DNA from: an uncultured Acidobacteriaceae bacterium
GTDB taxonomy: Bacteria > Acidobacteriota > Terriglobia > Terriglobales > Acidobacteriaceae
Direction: 5' to 3'
NCBI GenBank assembly: GCA_903842065.1
Contig: CAIMKZ010000093.1
Location: forward strand, 186,001 to 250,000
Length of the DNA stretch: 64,000 nucleotides
The stretch's first letter is position 1; every line of letters starts with the position of its first letter. This document shows positions 53,537-62,763 of the stretch, piece after piece. The notes under the pieces were generated by a model, which saw only the letters and a program-made list of their open reading frames with translations, did no database searches and was not told where the DNA came from. Position numbers and translations under genes: made by a program.

Positions 53537-53556
53537 TGACTATTTAAATATAGTCA
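53537..53556. promoter_or_regulatory. Palindrome overlapping the mobile-mystery promoter
   Basis: TGACTAT-TTAAAT-ATAGTCA, with 7-bp perfect arms, lies 10 bp upstream of the HTH gene start in very AT-rich DNA. It probably overlaps the -10 region and is the best operator candidate for the HTH protein. Confidence 0.55.
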
Positions 53557-53570
53557 CTTTAACTGATAAT

Positions 53571-53620
53571 GACAAGTGATACATTGTCAATTACATACGA
53601 TAGACAATTTATAGATTGTC
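53571..53620. promoter_or_regulatory. Two further GACAA/TTGTC dyads upstream of the mobile-mystery pair
   Basis: GACAA-N8-TTGTC (53571-53588) and GACAAT-N6-ATTGTC (53603-53620) repeat the same half-site twice in 50 bp. Their different sequence from the proximal palindrome hints at a second regulator or at a recombination site. Confidence 0.45.
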
Positions 53621-53781
53621 GTCGATTAGACTGCCGGTCTTCAACGCGGCAGGAGGAACGGGAGGCGTCCGCCCCCGCTTTTCTTTGAAATCCTTTCTCG
53701 TCCCAGCTGCAGTTGTCTGACCAAATCCGGATGAACCTCCGACCATGCCCCCCGTTTCCCCTCCCCTGTTACCCTAAAAGC

Positions 53782-54477
<696 letters not shown>

Positions 54478-54502
54478 TTCCCCAAGAGGACGCGACCGCA
54501 CG

Positions 54503-55360
54503 ATGATCGATATCCATCAACACTTGATCTACGGCGTCGACGACGGCTCAAAGGACCTTGAGATGTCGCTCGCCATGGCGCGCTTGGCCGCGGCCGACGG
54601 CGTCGAGCGCATCGTCTGCTCGCCGCACTCAAACGACGTATACAACTACCCGGTCGACATCATCAACGAGCGCCTGGCAGAGCTGCGCCACAACCTCCGC
54701 GGAGAGATCGAGCTCAGCCTCGCCTGCGACTTCCACATCACGCCGGAGAACATCTCCGAGGCCGTCGCGAAACCGTTCAGCTACTCGATCGACGGCAAGG
54801 GGTATCTGCTCATCGAGTTTCCCAACATCATCCTGGCTCCGGGGACCGAGCGCGTGATGTTTGAGCTCATGTCGGCCGGCTACAGGCTGGTGATTACGCA
54901 TCCCGAGCGTTATCCCTTCGTGCATCGCAGCCCGCACTACATTGCGCAGTGGTTGGATCAGGGTTGCATGCTCCAGCTAACGGCAGGTGCGCTGACCGGC
55001 AAGTTCGGCGCGCAGTGCGAGACACTCGCGCTCGAACTTCTGGACCGGGACTGGGTCCAATTTATCGCCACCGACGCGCACAACCCCGACCGGCGTCCTC
55101 CGCTTATGAAGGAGGCCTTCGACTTTGTCGCCCAGCGCAAAGGCATCGAGACGGCCAGACGGCTTTGCGTAGTGAATCCCAGGTCGGCCGTCGAGGGCCG
55201 ACCGCTCGGAGCGCAGCCCGAGCCCATCGGTCTGTGGAATGGCGTGCCCCTGAAGTTTCATCTTCCCGGCTACAAGCCGCAGCGCCGTCAGATGCCGGGC
55301 GACGTGGGACTTCCACCCTCAGCCGGAAAAAGCTTTCTGAAACGATTCTTCGGCAGATAG
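54503..55360 (+). CDS. CpsB/YwqE-type PHP tyrosine-protein phosphatase
   Basis: The 285-aa PHP-fold metallophosphatase has metal-binding blocks in family order: 'MIDIHQHLIYGVDDGSKD', 'ERIVCSPHSNDVYNY', 'YLLIEFPNIILAPG', 'VITHPERYPFVH' and 'FIATDAHN'. Such enzymes dephosphorylate bacterial tyrosine kinases controlling capsule or exopolysaccharide synthesis. A C-terminal extension of about 50 residues after the PHP domain is Pro-rich and basic. No kinase or polysaccharide genes are nearby, so it is an orphan member. AGAGGA lies 13 nt before the ATG. Confidence 0.88.
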   Translation: MIDIHQHLIYGVDDGSKDLEMSLAMARLAAADGVERIVCSPHSNDVYNYPVDIINERLAELRHNLRGEIELSLACDFHITPENISEAVAKPFSYSIDGKGYLLIEFPNIILAPGTERVMFELMSAGYRLVITHPERYPFVHRSPHYIAQWLDQGCMLQLTAGALTGKFGAQCETLALELLDRDWVQFIATDAHNPDRRPPLMKEAFDFVAQRKGIETARRLCVVNPRSAVEGRPLGAQPEPIGLWNGVPLKFHLPGYKPQRRQMPGDVGLPPSAGKSFLKRFFGR

Positions 55361-55377
55361 TACCGGCAGAGGGCGAT

Positions 55378-56121
55378 CTATACCAGGCCCAGTCCGCCAT
55401 CCACTCCAAGAATCTGGCCCGTGATGTAGGCGGGACCGGCGGCAAAAAACAGCACAGCCTGAGCGATCTCTTCCGGCGTTCCGTTGCGGCCCAGCGGTGT
55501 CTTTGCGGCAAAGTGCGCGCTCAGCCCCACTCCGGTCTCTTCCGCATCCGCATCGATCCAGCCCGGAGCGATGCAGTTCACGCTGACCTCCGGCGCAAAG
55601 GCGCGCGCCATGGTCTGCGTAAGCATGTGCAGAGCGGCCTTTGACCCGCAGTAGTGGGCGTGTGTCGGCCAGGCGCGAAGGCCACCAAGCGATCCCAGAT
55701 TCACCACCCGTCCACGCGCGCTGCGCAGCCAGGGCAGTGCGGCCCGCGCCACCAGAAACGGTCCGCGGGCGTTGGTCTCAAAGACTCTGTCCCAGGCTTC
55801 GATATCCAGCTCTTCGAATGCAGCCGAGTCGAACACCGCGGCGTTGTTCACCAGCACGTCGATCGACCCCAGCAGCCGTGCGGCTTCGGCCACGCAGGCG
55901 TTGACCGAGGATTCCGAGCGCACATCGCACGCGATCGAAAAACCGCCAACGCCCAGCGCGGAGATGGACGCGGCGGTCTCGTCGGCTTCGGTTCTTGAGT
56001 CGCGGTACGTAATCGCCACGTTCGCGCCAGCACGCGCCAGTTCCAGCGCAATGGCCCGGCCAATGCGCCGCGCGCCACCGGTCACCAGCGCCGACTTTCC
56101 GCGGAGGTCGAATGCGGTCAT
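55378..56121 (-). CDS. Short-chain dehydrogenase/reductase, pteridine-reductase-like
   Basis: The 247-aa SDR has the N-terminal 'SALVTGGARRIGRAIALELA' cofactor loop (the GARRIG form is typical of pteridine reductases), 'DVLVNNAAVF', catalytic Ser in 'VNLGSLGG', the catalytic Tyr-x3-Lys in 'HYCGSKAAL', and the C-terminal 'YITGQILGVDGGLGLV'. NADP(H) preference is suggested by Arg residues in the loop and 'TYRDSRTEA'. The substrate may be a pterin or another keto compound. It is convergent with the CpsB-like gene. Confidence 0.9.
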   Translation of the reverse strand: MTAFDLRGKSALVTGGARRIGRAIALELARAGANVAITYRDSRTEADETAASISALGVGGFSIACDVRSESSVNACVAEAARLLGSIDVLVNNAAVFDSAAFEELDIEAWDRVFETNARGPFLVARAALPWLRSARGRVVNLGSLGGLRAWPTHAHYCGSKAALHMLTQTMARAFAPEVSVNCIAPGWIDADAEETGVGLSAHFAAKTPLGRNGTPEEIAQAVLFFAAGPAYITGQILGVDGGLGLV

Positions 56122-56161
56122 TTCAACTCAATCGCTGGGGGAGGAAAGCTCCGCCCCGCAT

Positions 56162-56674
56162 CTATTTCGGTGGCTGCTGCGGACTCTGGGCGCCGGGCTG
56201 GTTTTCGCCCTTCGGCTGCGGAGTGCCGCTTGAGCCGTTACTGTCCTTGTAGACAGAGAACTGCTCGCCGGGTCGCTTGAGGCGGACCTCCATCGATATC
56301 CGCGCCTTGTCGACCTTGAAATCCTCGCCGTGGGTCTGGAAGCCCTTGGCTATGATGTGCAGGCGGATCGTGTCGCCGATAGGGATGACGTCGATCACCG
56401 CTTTGCCGTCGGCGTTGGTCTTCAACTCCATGCCGCCTCGGTCGCGGTCACCCTCGATCGGGCGAAAGATCACAGCCGCGTTCTCGATCGGCTTGCCGTT
56501 GGCAGCCTTCAGTACAGTCACTTCGATGGTCGCCGCGGGCGGCGGTGGCTTGTACTTCCGCATCTTCTGCGTACTCTGATCCTGGGCGTGAACTCCGGGC
56601 AAAAGCAGCGCCATGGCGATGGCGGATACCAGTGCAAACAAGCGAACAGTTGAAAGCTTGAACATGGCATTCAT
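56162..56674 (-). CDS. Secreted protein with carboxypeptidase-regulatory-like beta-sandwich
   Basis: About 170 aa from ATG 56674 (ATG 56665 is an alternative). A signal peptide ('LFALVSAIAMALLLPGVHAQ') and a Lys/Pro linker lead to an Ig-like domain: 'TIEVTVLKAANGKPIENAAV', 'LKTNADGKAVIDVIPIGDTI', 'RLHIIAKGFQTHGEDF'. This 'additional content, then update' strand pattern is that of CarboxypepD_reg-like domains, common in exported acidobacterial proteins. The C-terminal ~35 residues are Gly/Pro/Gln-rich and disordered. Function is unknown. Confidence 0.72.
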   Translation of the reverse strand: MNAMFKLSTVRLFALVSAIAMALLLPGVHAQDQSTQKMRKYKPPPPAATIEVTVLKAANGKPIENAAVIFRPIEGDRDRGGMELKTNADGKAVIDVIPIGDTIRLHIIAKGFQTHGEDFKVDKARISMEVRLKRPGEQFSVYKDSNGSSGTPQPKGENQPGAQSPQQPPK

Positions 56675-56921
56675 TTTATCTCTGCGGAGGCACAATGGTC
56701 CCCTGCCTTCTTAGACGAGGCCACCGAACAAAAGGAAACCGCGGCGCTTGCGATAAACTCTGGCCCGGTCCATACCCTGTCGCAGTAGCCGGTGGTTTTC
56801 AAGTGCCTGGCCCGCGTAACCGGGAGCTGCGAAGAATAGGAAATAACCGACCTATTTACAATGACTTAAAGAAATTCTTACATATGTGAGCGAATTAGAC
56901 TCACATTATAAAGTTTTGGCC

Positions 56922-56951
56922 TTGACATAATCCAGCCACTTTTCGTAACTT
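56922..56951 (+). promoter_or_regulatory. Probable sigma-70 promoter of groESL
   Basis: TTGACA at 56922-56927 is a perfect -35; TAACTT at 56946-56951 is a weak -10 with an 18-bp spacer. The CIRCE-like dyad begins at the -10 and covers the expected start site, as in HrcA-controlled promoters. Confidence 0.55.
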
Positions 56952-56976
56952 AGCAATTGGGAGTAGAGACTGCTAG
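56950..56976 (+). promoter_or_regulatory. Degenerate CIRCE element (HrcA operator)
   Basis: TTAGCAATT-N9-GACTGCTAG matches the CIRCE consensus TTAGCACTC-N9-GAGTGCTAA at 14 of 18 arm positions with the exact 9-base spacer. Its position before groES is the canonical one. HrcA is not encoded in the window. Confidence 0.7.
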
Positions 56977-57112
56977 CAGTGGCGCAGCCTTAGTGCTTGT
57001 GCCCCATCTGCACGGAGCCTGTGGCTCCGGTCTCAGGCTCACTCAGTTTTTCAATGTAGCGAAATCCCGCAGCCGGGCCAAACCGGACTGCGCGTGAAGG
57101 AGAAGCAACTCA

Positions 57113-57415
57113 ATGACAAAGTCAGCAATCGCGTTTACCCCGCTTCATGATCGCATCCTGGTCCGCCGGGTCGAAGAGGGCGAAACCATCCGGGGCGGCA
57201 TCATCATCCCCGATAGCGCCAAGGAAAAGCCCCAGGAGGGCGAAGTCGTAGCCGTCGGCAAGGGCAAGTCCAACGACGAGGGCAAGGTCTTCCCGCTCGA
57301 CGTCAAGGCCGGCGACCGCGTTCTGTTCGGCAAGTACTCCGGCACCGAGATCAAGCTTGACGGCGCGGAGTTCCTCATCATGCGCGAAGAAGAAGTACTC
57401 GGAATCGTCAAGTAA
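57113..57415 (+). CDS. groES: Co-chaperonin GroES
   Basis: The 100-aa GroES forms the heptameric lid of GroEL. Motifs: '[20 protein letters not shown]' with mobile loop '[20 protein letters not shown]', then '[20 protein letters not shown]' and '[13 protein letters not shown]'. AAGGAG lies 9 nt before the ATG. It is first in the groES-groEL operon, behind the promoter and CIRCE-like operator. The mobile loop carries the usual hydrophobic 'GIII' that binds GroEL. Confidence 0.97.
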   Translation: MTKSAIAFTPLHDRILVRRVEEGETIRGGIIIPDSAKEKPQEGEVVAVGKGKSNDEGKVFPLDVKAGDRVLFGKYSGTEIKLDGAEFLIMREEEVLGIVK

Positions 57416-57422
57416 CCCAAGA

Positions 57423-59205
<1,783 letters not shown>

Positions 59206-59244
59206 GCACCTGCGGTGCGGCAGACCTTGCCGTTGCGCAACAAC

Positions 59245-59276
59245 AAAAGGCCTCCAGCGAAAGCTGGGGGCCTTTT
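59245..59276 (+). terminator. groESL terminator
   Basis: A 14-bp stem (AAAAGGCCTCCAGC / GCTGGGGGCCTTTT, one mismatch) is closed by a GAAA tetraloop and ends in five T. It lies 40 bp after groEL. Confidence 0.92.
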
Positions 59277-59295
59277 TCAGTTCATGTTTTTCGTT

Positions 59296-59336
59296 TGTCA
59301 TCCTGAGCGAAGCCGAAGGATCTGCGGTTGCTTTTT
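59296..59336 (+). repeat. Dispersed repeat, copy C (first half only)
   Basis: TGTCATCCTGAGCGAAG then CGAAGGATCTGCGGTTGC and TTTT match the first half of copy B. The second half differs: it runs into a GGGTGCCCC hairpin instead. Confidence 0.75.
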
Positions 59337-59355
59337 CTCAACCCACCACAGAAAT

Positions 59356-59391
59356 GGGTGCCCCGGGTCCCTCGCATTTGGGGACCCGGGA
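59356..59391 (+). repeat. GGGTGCCCC hairpin repeat, copy 2
   Basis: GGGTGCCCCGGGTCCC, an 8-9-nt loop, then GGGACCCGGG. It has the same opening and design as 26851-26884, with a different stem sequence that still pairs. Confidence 0.6.
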
Positions 59392-59460
59392 AAGAACGGC
59401 ACTCAACTCGTCAGGTGGCCCGGGCAAAATCCGTGAAGAAATACGCGGAGAGTACGAAGC

Positions 59461-59534
59461 TGTGCCCTGTTCATCGCGATTTTTGTCAAGTTCCAAGAGT
59501 TCCTTTACAGGTTGTTATCAGGAGATCCTTTACA
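59461..59534 (+). repeat. Left terminal inverted repeat of the IS
   Basis: Blocks shared with the right end in inverse orientation: TGTGCCC, TTCATCGCG, TTTTTGT, CTTTACA, GTTATCAG and AGATCCTTTACA. Two CTTTACA units probably bind transposase. The transposase stop codon lies within this repeat. Confidence 0.75.
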
Positions 59535-60674
59535 GTCTTGGGGGTTCAGCCAGCGCACCACTCGAGTGGTGCGCTGGCTGACGAGATCGATCTCCGAGAT
59601 CGGGGAGTTGCAGAACAAGACCAGGACGCGATCTTCGAGGCGTTCGATGGCGACGTTTTGAGTCGTGAGGGCGCGGCTGACGTGCCATTGTTGATTGTTC
59701 ACGTAGATGTGTCCTGAAGAATCGACCTTCCGGACCTCGGCTCCCTGTCCGTAGTCCCACGGGGGTGGATCGGGATCGTACTTGCGCTCACTGGCACTCC
59801 AGCAGGAGGCCGGGGTCTTCATCTGCAAGGCTTCGTGCGGCCGCACATGGTTGTACTCGTAGCGGAAGGCATCCAGCCAGGACTGATCCAGCCAGTGTTC
59901 TGCCCCGGGGCGGATCAGGGCTCTGTCCAGCGATCCGTGGAACCGTTCCACCTTGCCCTGCGTCTGGGGATGCCGGAAGCCCGACCAGTAACAGCGGATG
60001 CCCTGGCGCATCAGCCATATCGAAAAGACCGTCCAGCCGTCAGGGCTATGAGCGCTCCACCAGGGAGTGCCATGATCCATCAGCATAGCGTCGGGAACGC
60101 CGTTGCGGCGGAATAGACCTTCCAGGCGCTCCCGCGCCGCATCCCCGTCGGTACTGCCGGTCTGCTCCAGACCGACCAGATAACGGCTATGGTCGTCGAG
60201 CACCGACAGCGGACCCACGCTGGCTTTTTCCCGCCCCGCTCCCTTGAAATCCATCTGCCATAACTGGTTGGGCTTGTCTCTCTCAAATCGTCTGATGGCA
60301 TGCCGGCGTCCTTCTGGGTGGAAGACCAGCCCTAGACGGCGCAGCACCCGGTGGACCGTCACTACGGGCAAGGGAGTTCGTTCCCTGTTTAGCAGCTCGG
60401 CCAGCTTCCGCGCGCCCCAGTCAGGACGCTCGATTCGCAACTGCGCTATCCGTTGCTCCAACATGGGTGCCGTGCGGCCGGGACTGTGGCGGGGACGATG
60501 GCTTCGCTCTTCGATCCCGGCAACACCCTCCTGCTGGAACCGCCGCAACCACAAATAACCCGTCGGACGGCTGATCTCGTACTCCCGGCACAGAGTGCTG
60601 ATCGACTCCCCGCGGCTGGCTCGGATCACAAACTCCACTCGACGATCCCTCACACACCTGTCTCCCCAGCTCAT
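59505..60674 (-). CDS. IS481-family transposase
   Basis: The 389-aa DDE transposase has an N-terminal helix-turn-helix ('RVEFVIRASRGESISTLCRE', 'YEISRPTGYLWLRRFQQEGV') and a retroviral-integrase-like core. Catalytic residues: Asp in 'LWQMDFKG', Asp in 'MLMDHGTPWW', and Glu in 'TQGKVERFHGSL'. The C-terminal domain is complete, so the enzyme looks intact. GAGGTG is 9 nt before the ATG. A perfect 34-bp palindrome lies inside the last 45 codons (59547-59580). Confidence 0.92.
   Translation of the reverse strand: MSWGDRCVRDRRVEFVIRASRGESISTLCREYEISRPTGYLWLRRFQQEGVAGIEERSHRPRHSPGRTAPMLEQRIAQLRIERPDWGARKLAELLNRERTPLPVVTVHRVLRRLGLVFHPEGRRHAIRRFERDKPNQLWQMDFKGAGREKASVGPLSVLDDHSRYLVGLEQTGSTDGDAARERLEGLFRRNGVPDAMLMDHGTPWWSAHSPDGWTVFSIWLMRQGIRCYWSGFRHPQTQGKVERFHGSLDRALIRPGAEHWLDQSWLDAFRYEYNHVRPHEALQMKTPASCWSASERKYDPDPPPWDYGQGAEVRKVDSSGHIYVNNQQWHVSRALTTQNVAIERLEDRVLVLFCNSPISEIDLVSQRTTRVVRWLNPQDCKGSPDNNL
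59547..59580. repeat. Perfect 34-bp palindrome in the transposase 3' end
   Basis: CAGCCAGCGCACCACTC is followed without a spacer by its exact reverse complement, centred on CTCGAG. It encodes 'SQRTTRVVRWL' and could form a cruciform or a very strong RNA hairpin. Confidence 0.85.
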
Positions 60675-60691
60675 CCTCTACACCTCGCTGG

Positions 60692-60767
60692 TGTAAAGGA
60701 TCTACTGATAACGATGTGTAAAGCATCTCCTGATACTGAACAAAAACCCCGCGATGAATGGGGCACA
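60692..60767 (-). repeat. Right terminal inverted repeat of the IS
   Basis: This is the inverted partner of 59461-59534, with a 2-base length difference near the GGGG/TTTTT block. It lies upstream of the transposase, so it probably contains its promoter. Confidence 0.75.
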
Positions 60768-60880
60768 GCACAGATTCCTGCAATCGAGTTCTTTCGGTTC
60801 TTGACCGGGCCACCTGCCCGATCCATCCGGATCGGCCGCGCTCGTTTCGATGTACCTTAAGGAGAGGAGCGGCTTTGCCC

Positions 60881-61240
60881 ATGACCGACACCCACACCGA
60901 TCTCAAAGTAACACCCGGCCCGCGCATGAAGGTCGCACTCGGCGTCGCCATCGCTGCCGACATCCTGCAACTGATCGTCTCGCCGCTGGTGTGGGAAGGC
61001 GCTGCCTCGCCCGTCGACGACATCATCGACTTCGGCGTGGCCGCTGTTATGACCATCCTGGTGGGCTGGCACTGGGAGTTCATGCCGTCGTTCTTCGGCA
61101 AGCTCATACCCGGCATCGATCTTGCGCCGCTGTGGACGCTGGCCATCGCCAACGTCTACCGCAAGCAGAAGAAGCTGGCCGCCTCAACCGGCGCATTTCA
61201 GCCGGGAAGCGAATCGGCGTCTGAGGCGCAGCAGAAATAG
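60881..61240 (+). CDS. Small predicted membrane protein of unknown function
   Basis: The 119-aa product starts at ATG 60881 (GAGGAG 11 nt upstream) or TTG 60875, which is better spaced. The ORF-track extension begins in the IS flank and is not supported. Two hydrophobic segments ('VALGVAIAADILQLIVSPLV', 'FGVAAVMTILVGWHWEFMP') flank 'EGAASPVDDIIDF', followed by 'LIPGIDLAPLWTLAIANVYR' and a polar tail. I recognise no family with confidence. It is convergent with the porin gene 7 bp away. The IS lies 113 bp upstream and could have altered its promoter. Confidence 0.6.
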   Translation: MTDTHTDLKVTPGPRMKVALGVAIAADILQLIVSPLVWEGAASPVDDIIDFGVAAVMTILVGWHWEFMPSFFGKLIPGIDLAPLWTLAIANVYRKQKKLAASTGAFQPGSESASEAQQK

Positions 61241-61247
61241 CAGCAGT

Positions 61248-62570
61248 CTAGAAGAATGTGCTCGCTGAGACCGTTCCCACCAGCGCCGACGGCACATGCG
61301 GCGTGATGGCTGCGCCCTTCATATAGCTCAGCCCGAAGCTGAAAAAAGTGCCGCGTTTGGCGTGAACCGTATAGCTGGCGGTCATCGTGGTGGTGTACGG
61401 AGTGACTGTCTTGCCCTGCGCAATGAGGTTGCGCAGATTGTCCTGGCTGTGGATCGAGCGCGTGGCGAGGAGAGAGGTCTGGTCCTGCGGCCGCGAGCGG
61501 AAGGGGCCTTGCACGTAGGTGCGCAGTTCGTAGTACTGCGAGTAGGCATTGAAGCGCGCAGGCGTAACTTCGGCTGAGCCGCCGGCGTAGAATCCGTTGC
61601 TGGCCTTGTGGCCCGCGAACTGTGCGATCTGCCGGTCGGCAAGCACGTAGGCGCAGAAGTTCCCGCTCTCCTTTGCGCCGGTGATAAAGTTCTTGAACTT
61701 GGACGTGTTGTGAATGAGGCCGGTACGAACCCACATCGACCGCGTTGTGCTGCTCGCTGCCTGGTTGATTCCGCCTTCGTAGATCGACACCCAGCCGAGG
61801 CCGTTGATGGCAAAGCGCACGCCGAACGAATCGTGGGCCACAGTGGCAGCGCCGCCGGCGGGATCGGTTGAGCGCTGCAAGGCACCCTTCAGATAAAAGT
61901 GCCGCGGCGCGTTCCACTTCAGGTTGAAGGTGGGAGCCGACAGCGGAAGGTAGTTCAGGCCGGCTTCGTTGGGCAGCAGGGCGTATACGCCCTGCGCGCC
62001 GGGCCCGAGCGATCCTCCCACCGTGAAACCGACAAACTCCTGATTGTTGCCCAGGTAGCCCGCCTTGATCTCGTATCTGCCTTCGGCGAACGATTTGTAA
62101 AGATACAGGGTGTTCAGGTTTGCGGCGCGAGGACCAGCCTTGTTCCAGCTAGTCCACATAAGGCCCGCGCCGATGTTGAGCTGCGCGTTGCGAAGGTGCA
62201 GGGCTTTCAGATCCCAGGTGAAGATCGGGTTCACCATGACTTTGCCAAATGCCCGCTGGCCGACGTAAGCCTGCTGCGAGGGCGGAACCTGAGGATCGAG
62301 CGCATTCTGGCTGTAGGCGTCGGCGGTGTTGAAACGCAACGCCATGCCGTGGCGCAGCATGGCGCGCCGCCATCCGACTTCGGTCCCGGCCAGCGTGTCT
62401 GAGAACTCCGGCATGTGGGTAGACGAGCCACGCTGGTTCAGGTCAGCGTAGCTGTGCCCATTCAATTCGGTGGTGGCGCCGGTGTCGTTCGATTTTTGTC
62501 CAGGGCACGGCGCAGCGCACACCATCAGCGCAAGCAACATGGCCGCGGCCGAAATCCAATTCTTCATCAC
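61248..62570 (-). CDS. OprB-like outer membrane porin, tandem copy 1
   Basis: The 440-aa product has a signal peptide ('MLLALMVCAAPCPG') and alternating amphipathic strands: 'LNIGAGLMWTSWNKAGP', 'GRYEIKAGYLGNNQEFVGFT', 'YSQYYELRTYVQGPFRSRP'. It ends in Phe-Phe, the outer-membrane insertion signal for BamA. The pattern resembles carbohydrate-selective OprB porins, but substrate is unknown. The upstream gene (62764 to the edge) is a paralogue with the same segment order, e.g. 'AYVGQRAFGKVMVNPIFTWD' versus 'TYVGQRPFVKWMTNPMLTWD'. The ATG-ATG start has GAGAAA upstream. Confidence 0.75.
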   Translation of the reverse strand: MMKNWISAAAMLLALMVCAAPCPGQKSNDTGATTELNGHSYADLNQRGSSTHMPEFSDTLAGTEVGWRRAMLRHGMALRFNTADAYSQNALDPQVPPSQQAYVGQRAFGKVMVNPIFTWDLKALHLRNAQLNIGAGLMWTSWNKAGPRAANLNTLYLYKSFAEGRYEIKAGYLGNNQEFVGFTVGGSLGPGAQGVYALLPNEAGLNYLPLSAPTFNLKWNAPRHFYLKGALQRSTDPAGGAATVAHDSFGVRFAINGLGWVSIYEGGINQAASSTTRSMWVRTGLIHNTSKFKNFITGAKESGNFCAYVLADRQIAQFAGHKASNGFYAGGSAEVTPARFNAYSQYYELRTYVQGPFRSRPQDQTSLLATRSIHSQDNLRNLIAQGKTVTPYTTTMTASYTVHAKRGTFFSFGLSYMKGAAITPHVPSALVGTVSASTFF

Positions 62571-62763
62571 GTTTCTCAGGTCGACTTCGCCGCTCGAAAG
62601 ATGTGCGCGGGCTTGTCTTGCCTACTGCCCTCGTGCGCGCACAAAAAGTCGGGTCAACGCGAGCTTTCGCGCGTGGCGGAAATCAGCTTTGGTTGAAATA
62701 TGAAACCATCCTCACTTTATCATGTGCGAATATGCCAGCCGCTGAGCGCGGTCACACGCATCG

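Larger units (their letters stand above)
56675..57112. other. Regulatory region upstream of groES-groEL
   Basis: These 438 bp contain no credible gene (the ORF at 56695 lacks support). They hold a TGTGAG-N9-CTCACA dyad (56885-56905), a likely promoter and a degenerate CIRCE, followed by a ~135-nt leader to groES with AAGGAG before its ATG. The distal half shows nothing recognisable. Confidence 0.6.
59461..60767 (-). mobile_element. IS481-family insertion sequence
   Basis: The element of about 1.3 kb is bounded by long imperfect terminal inverted repeats (59461-59534 and 60692-60767) and carries one transposase gene on the minus strand. Outermost bases TGTGCCC...GGGCACA are the deepest pairing I can see; a second TGT...ACA pair (59484/60742) may be the true cleavage end. 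No target-site duplication is evident at either boundary. It lies between groEL and a small membrane protein gene and interrupts no recognisable gene. Confidence 0.82.

Noticed and set aside
56695-56889. 64-codon ORF upstream of groES
   Set aside because: No ribosome site, unrelated composition, and it overlaps the regulatory region; no homologous pattern recognised.
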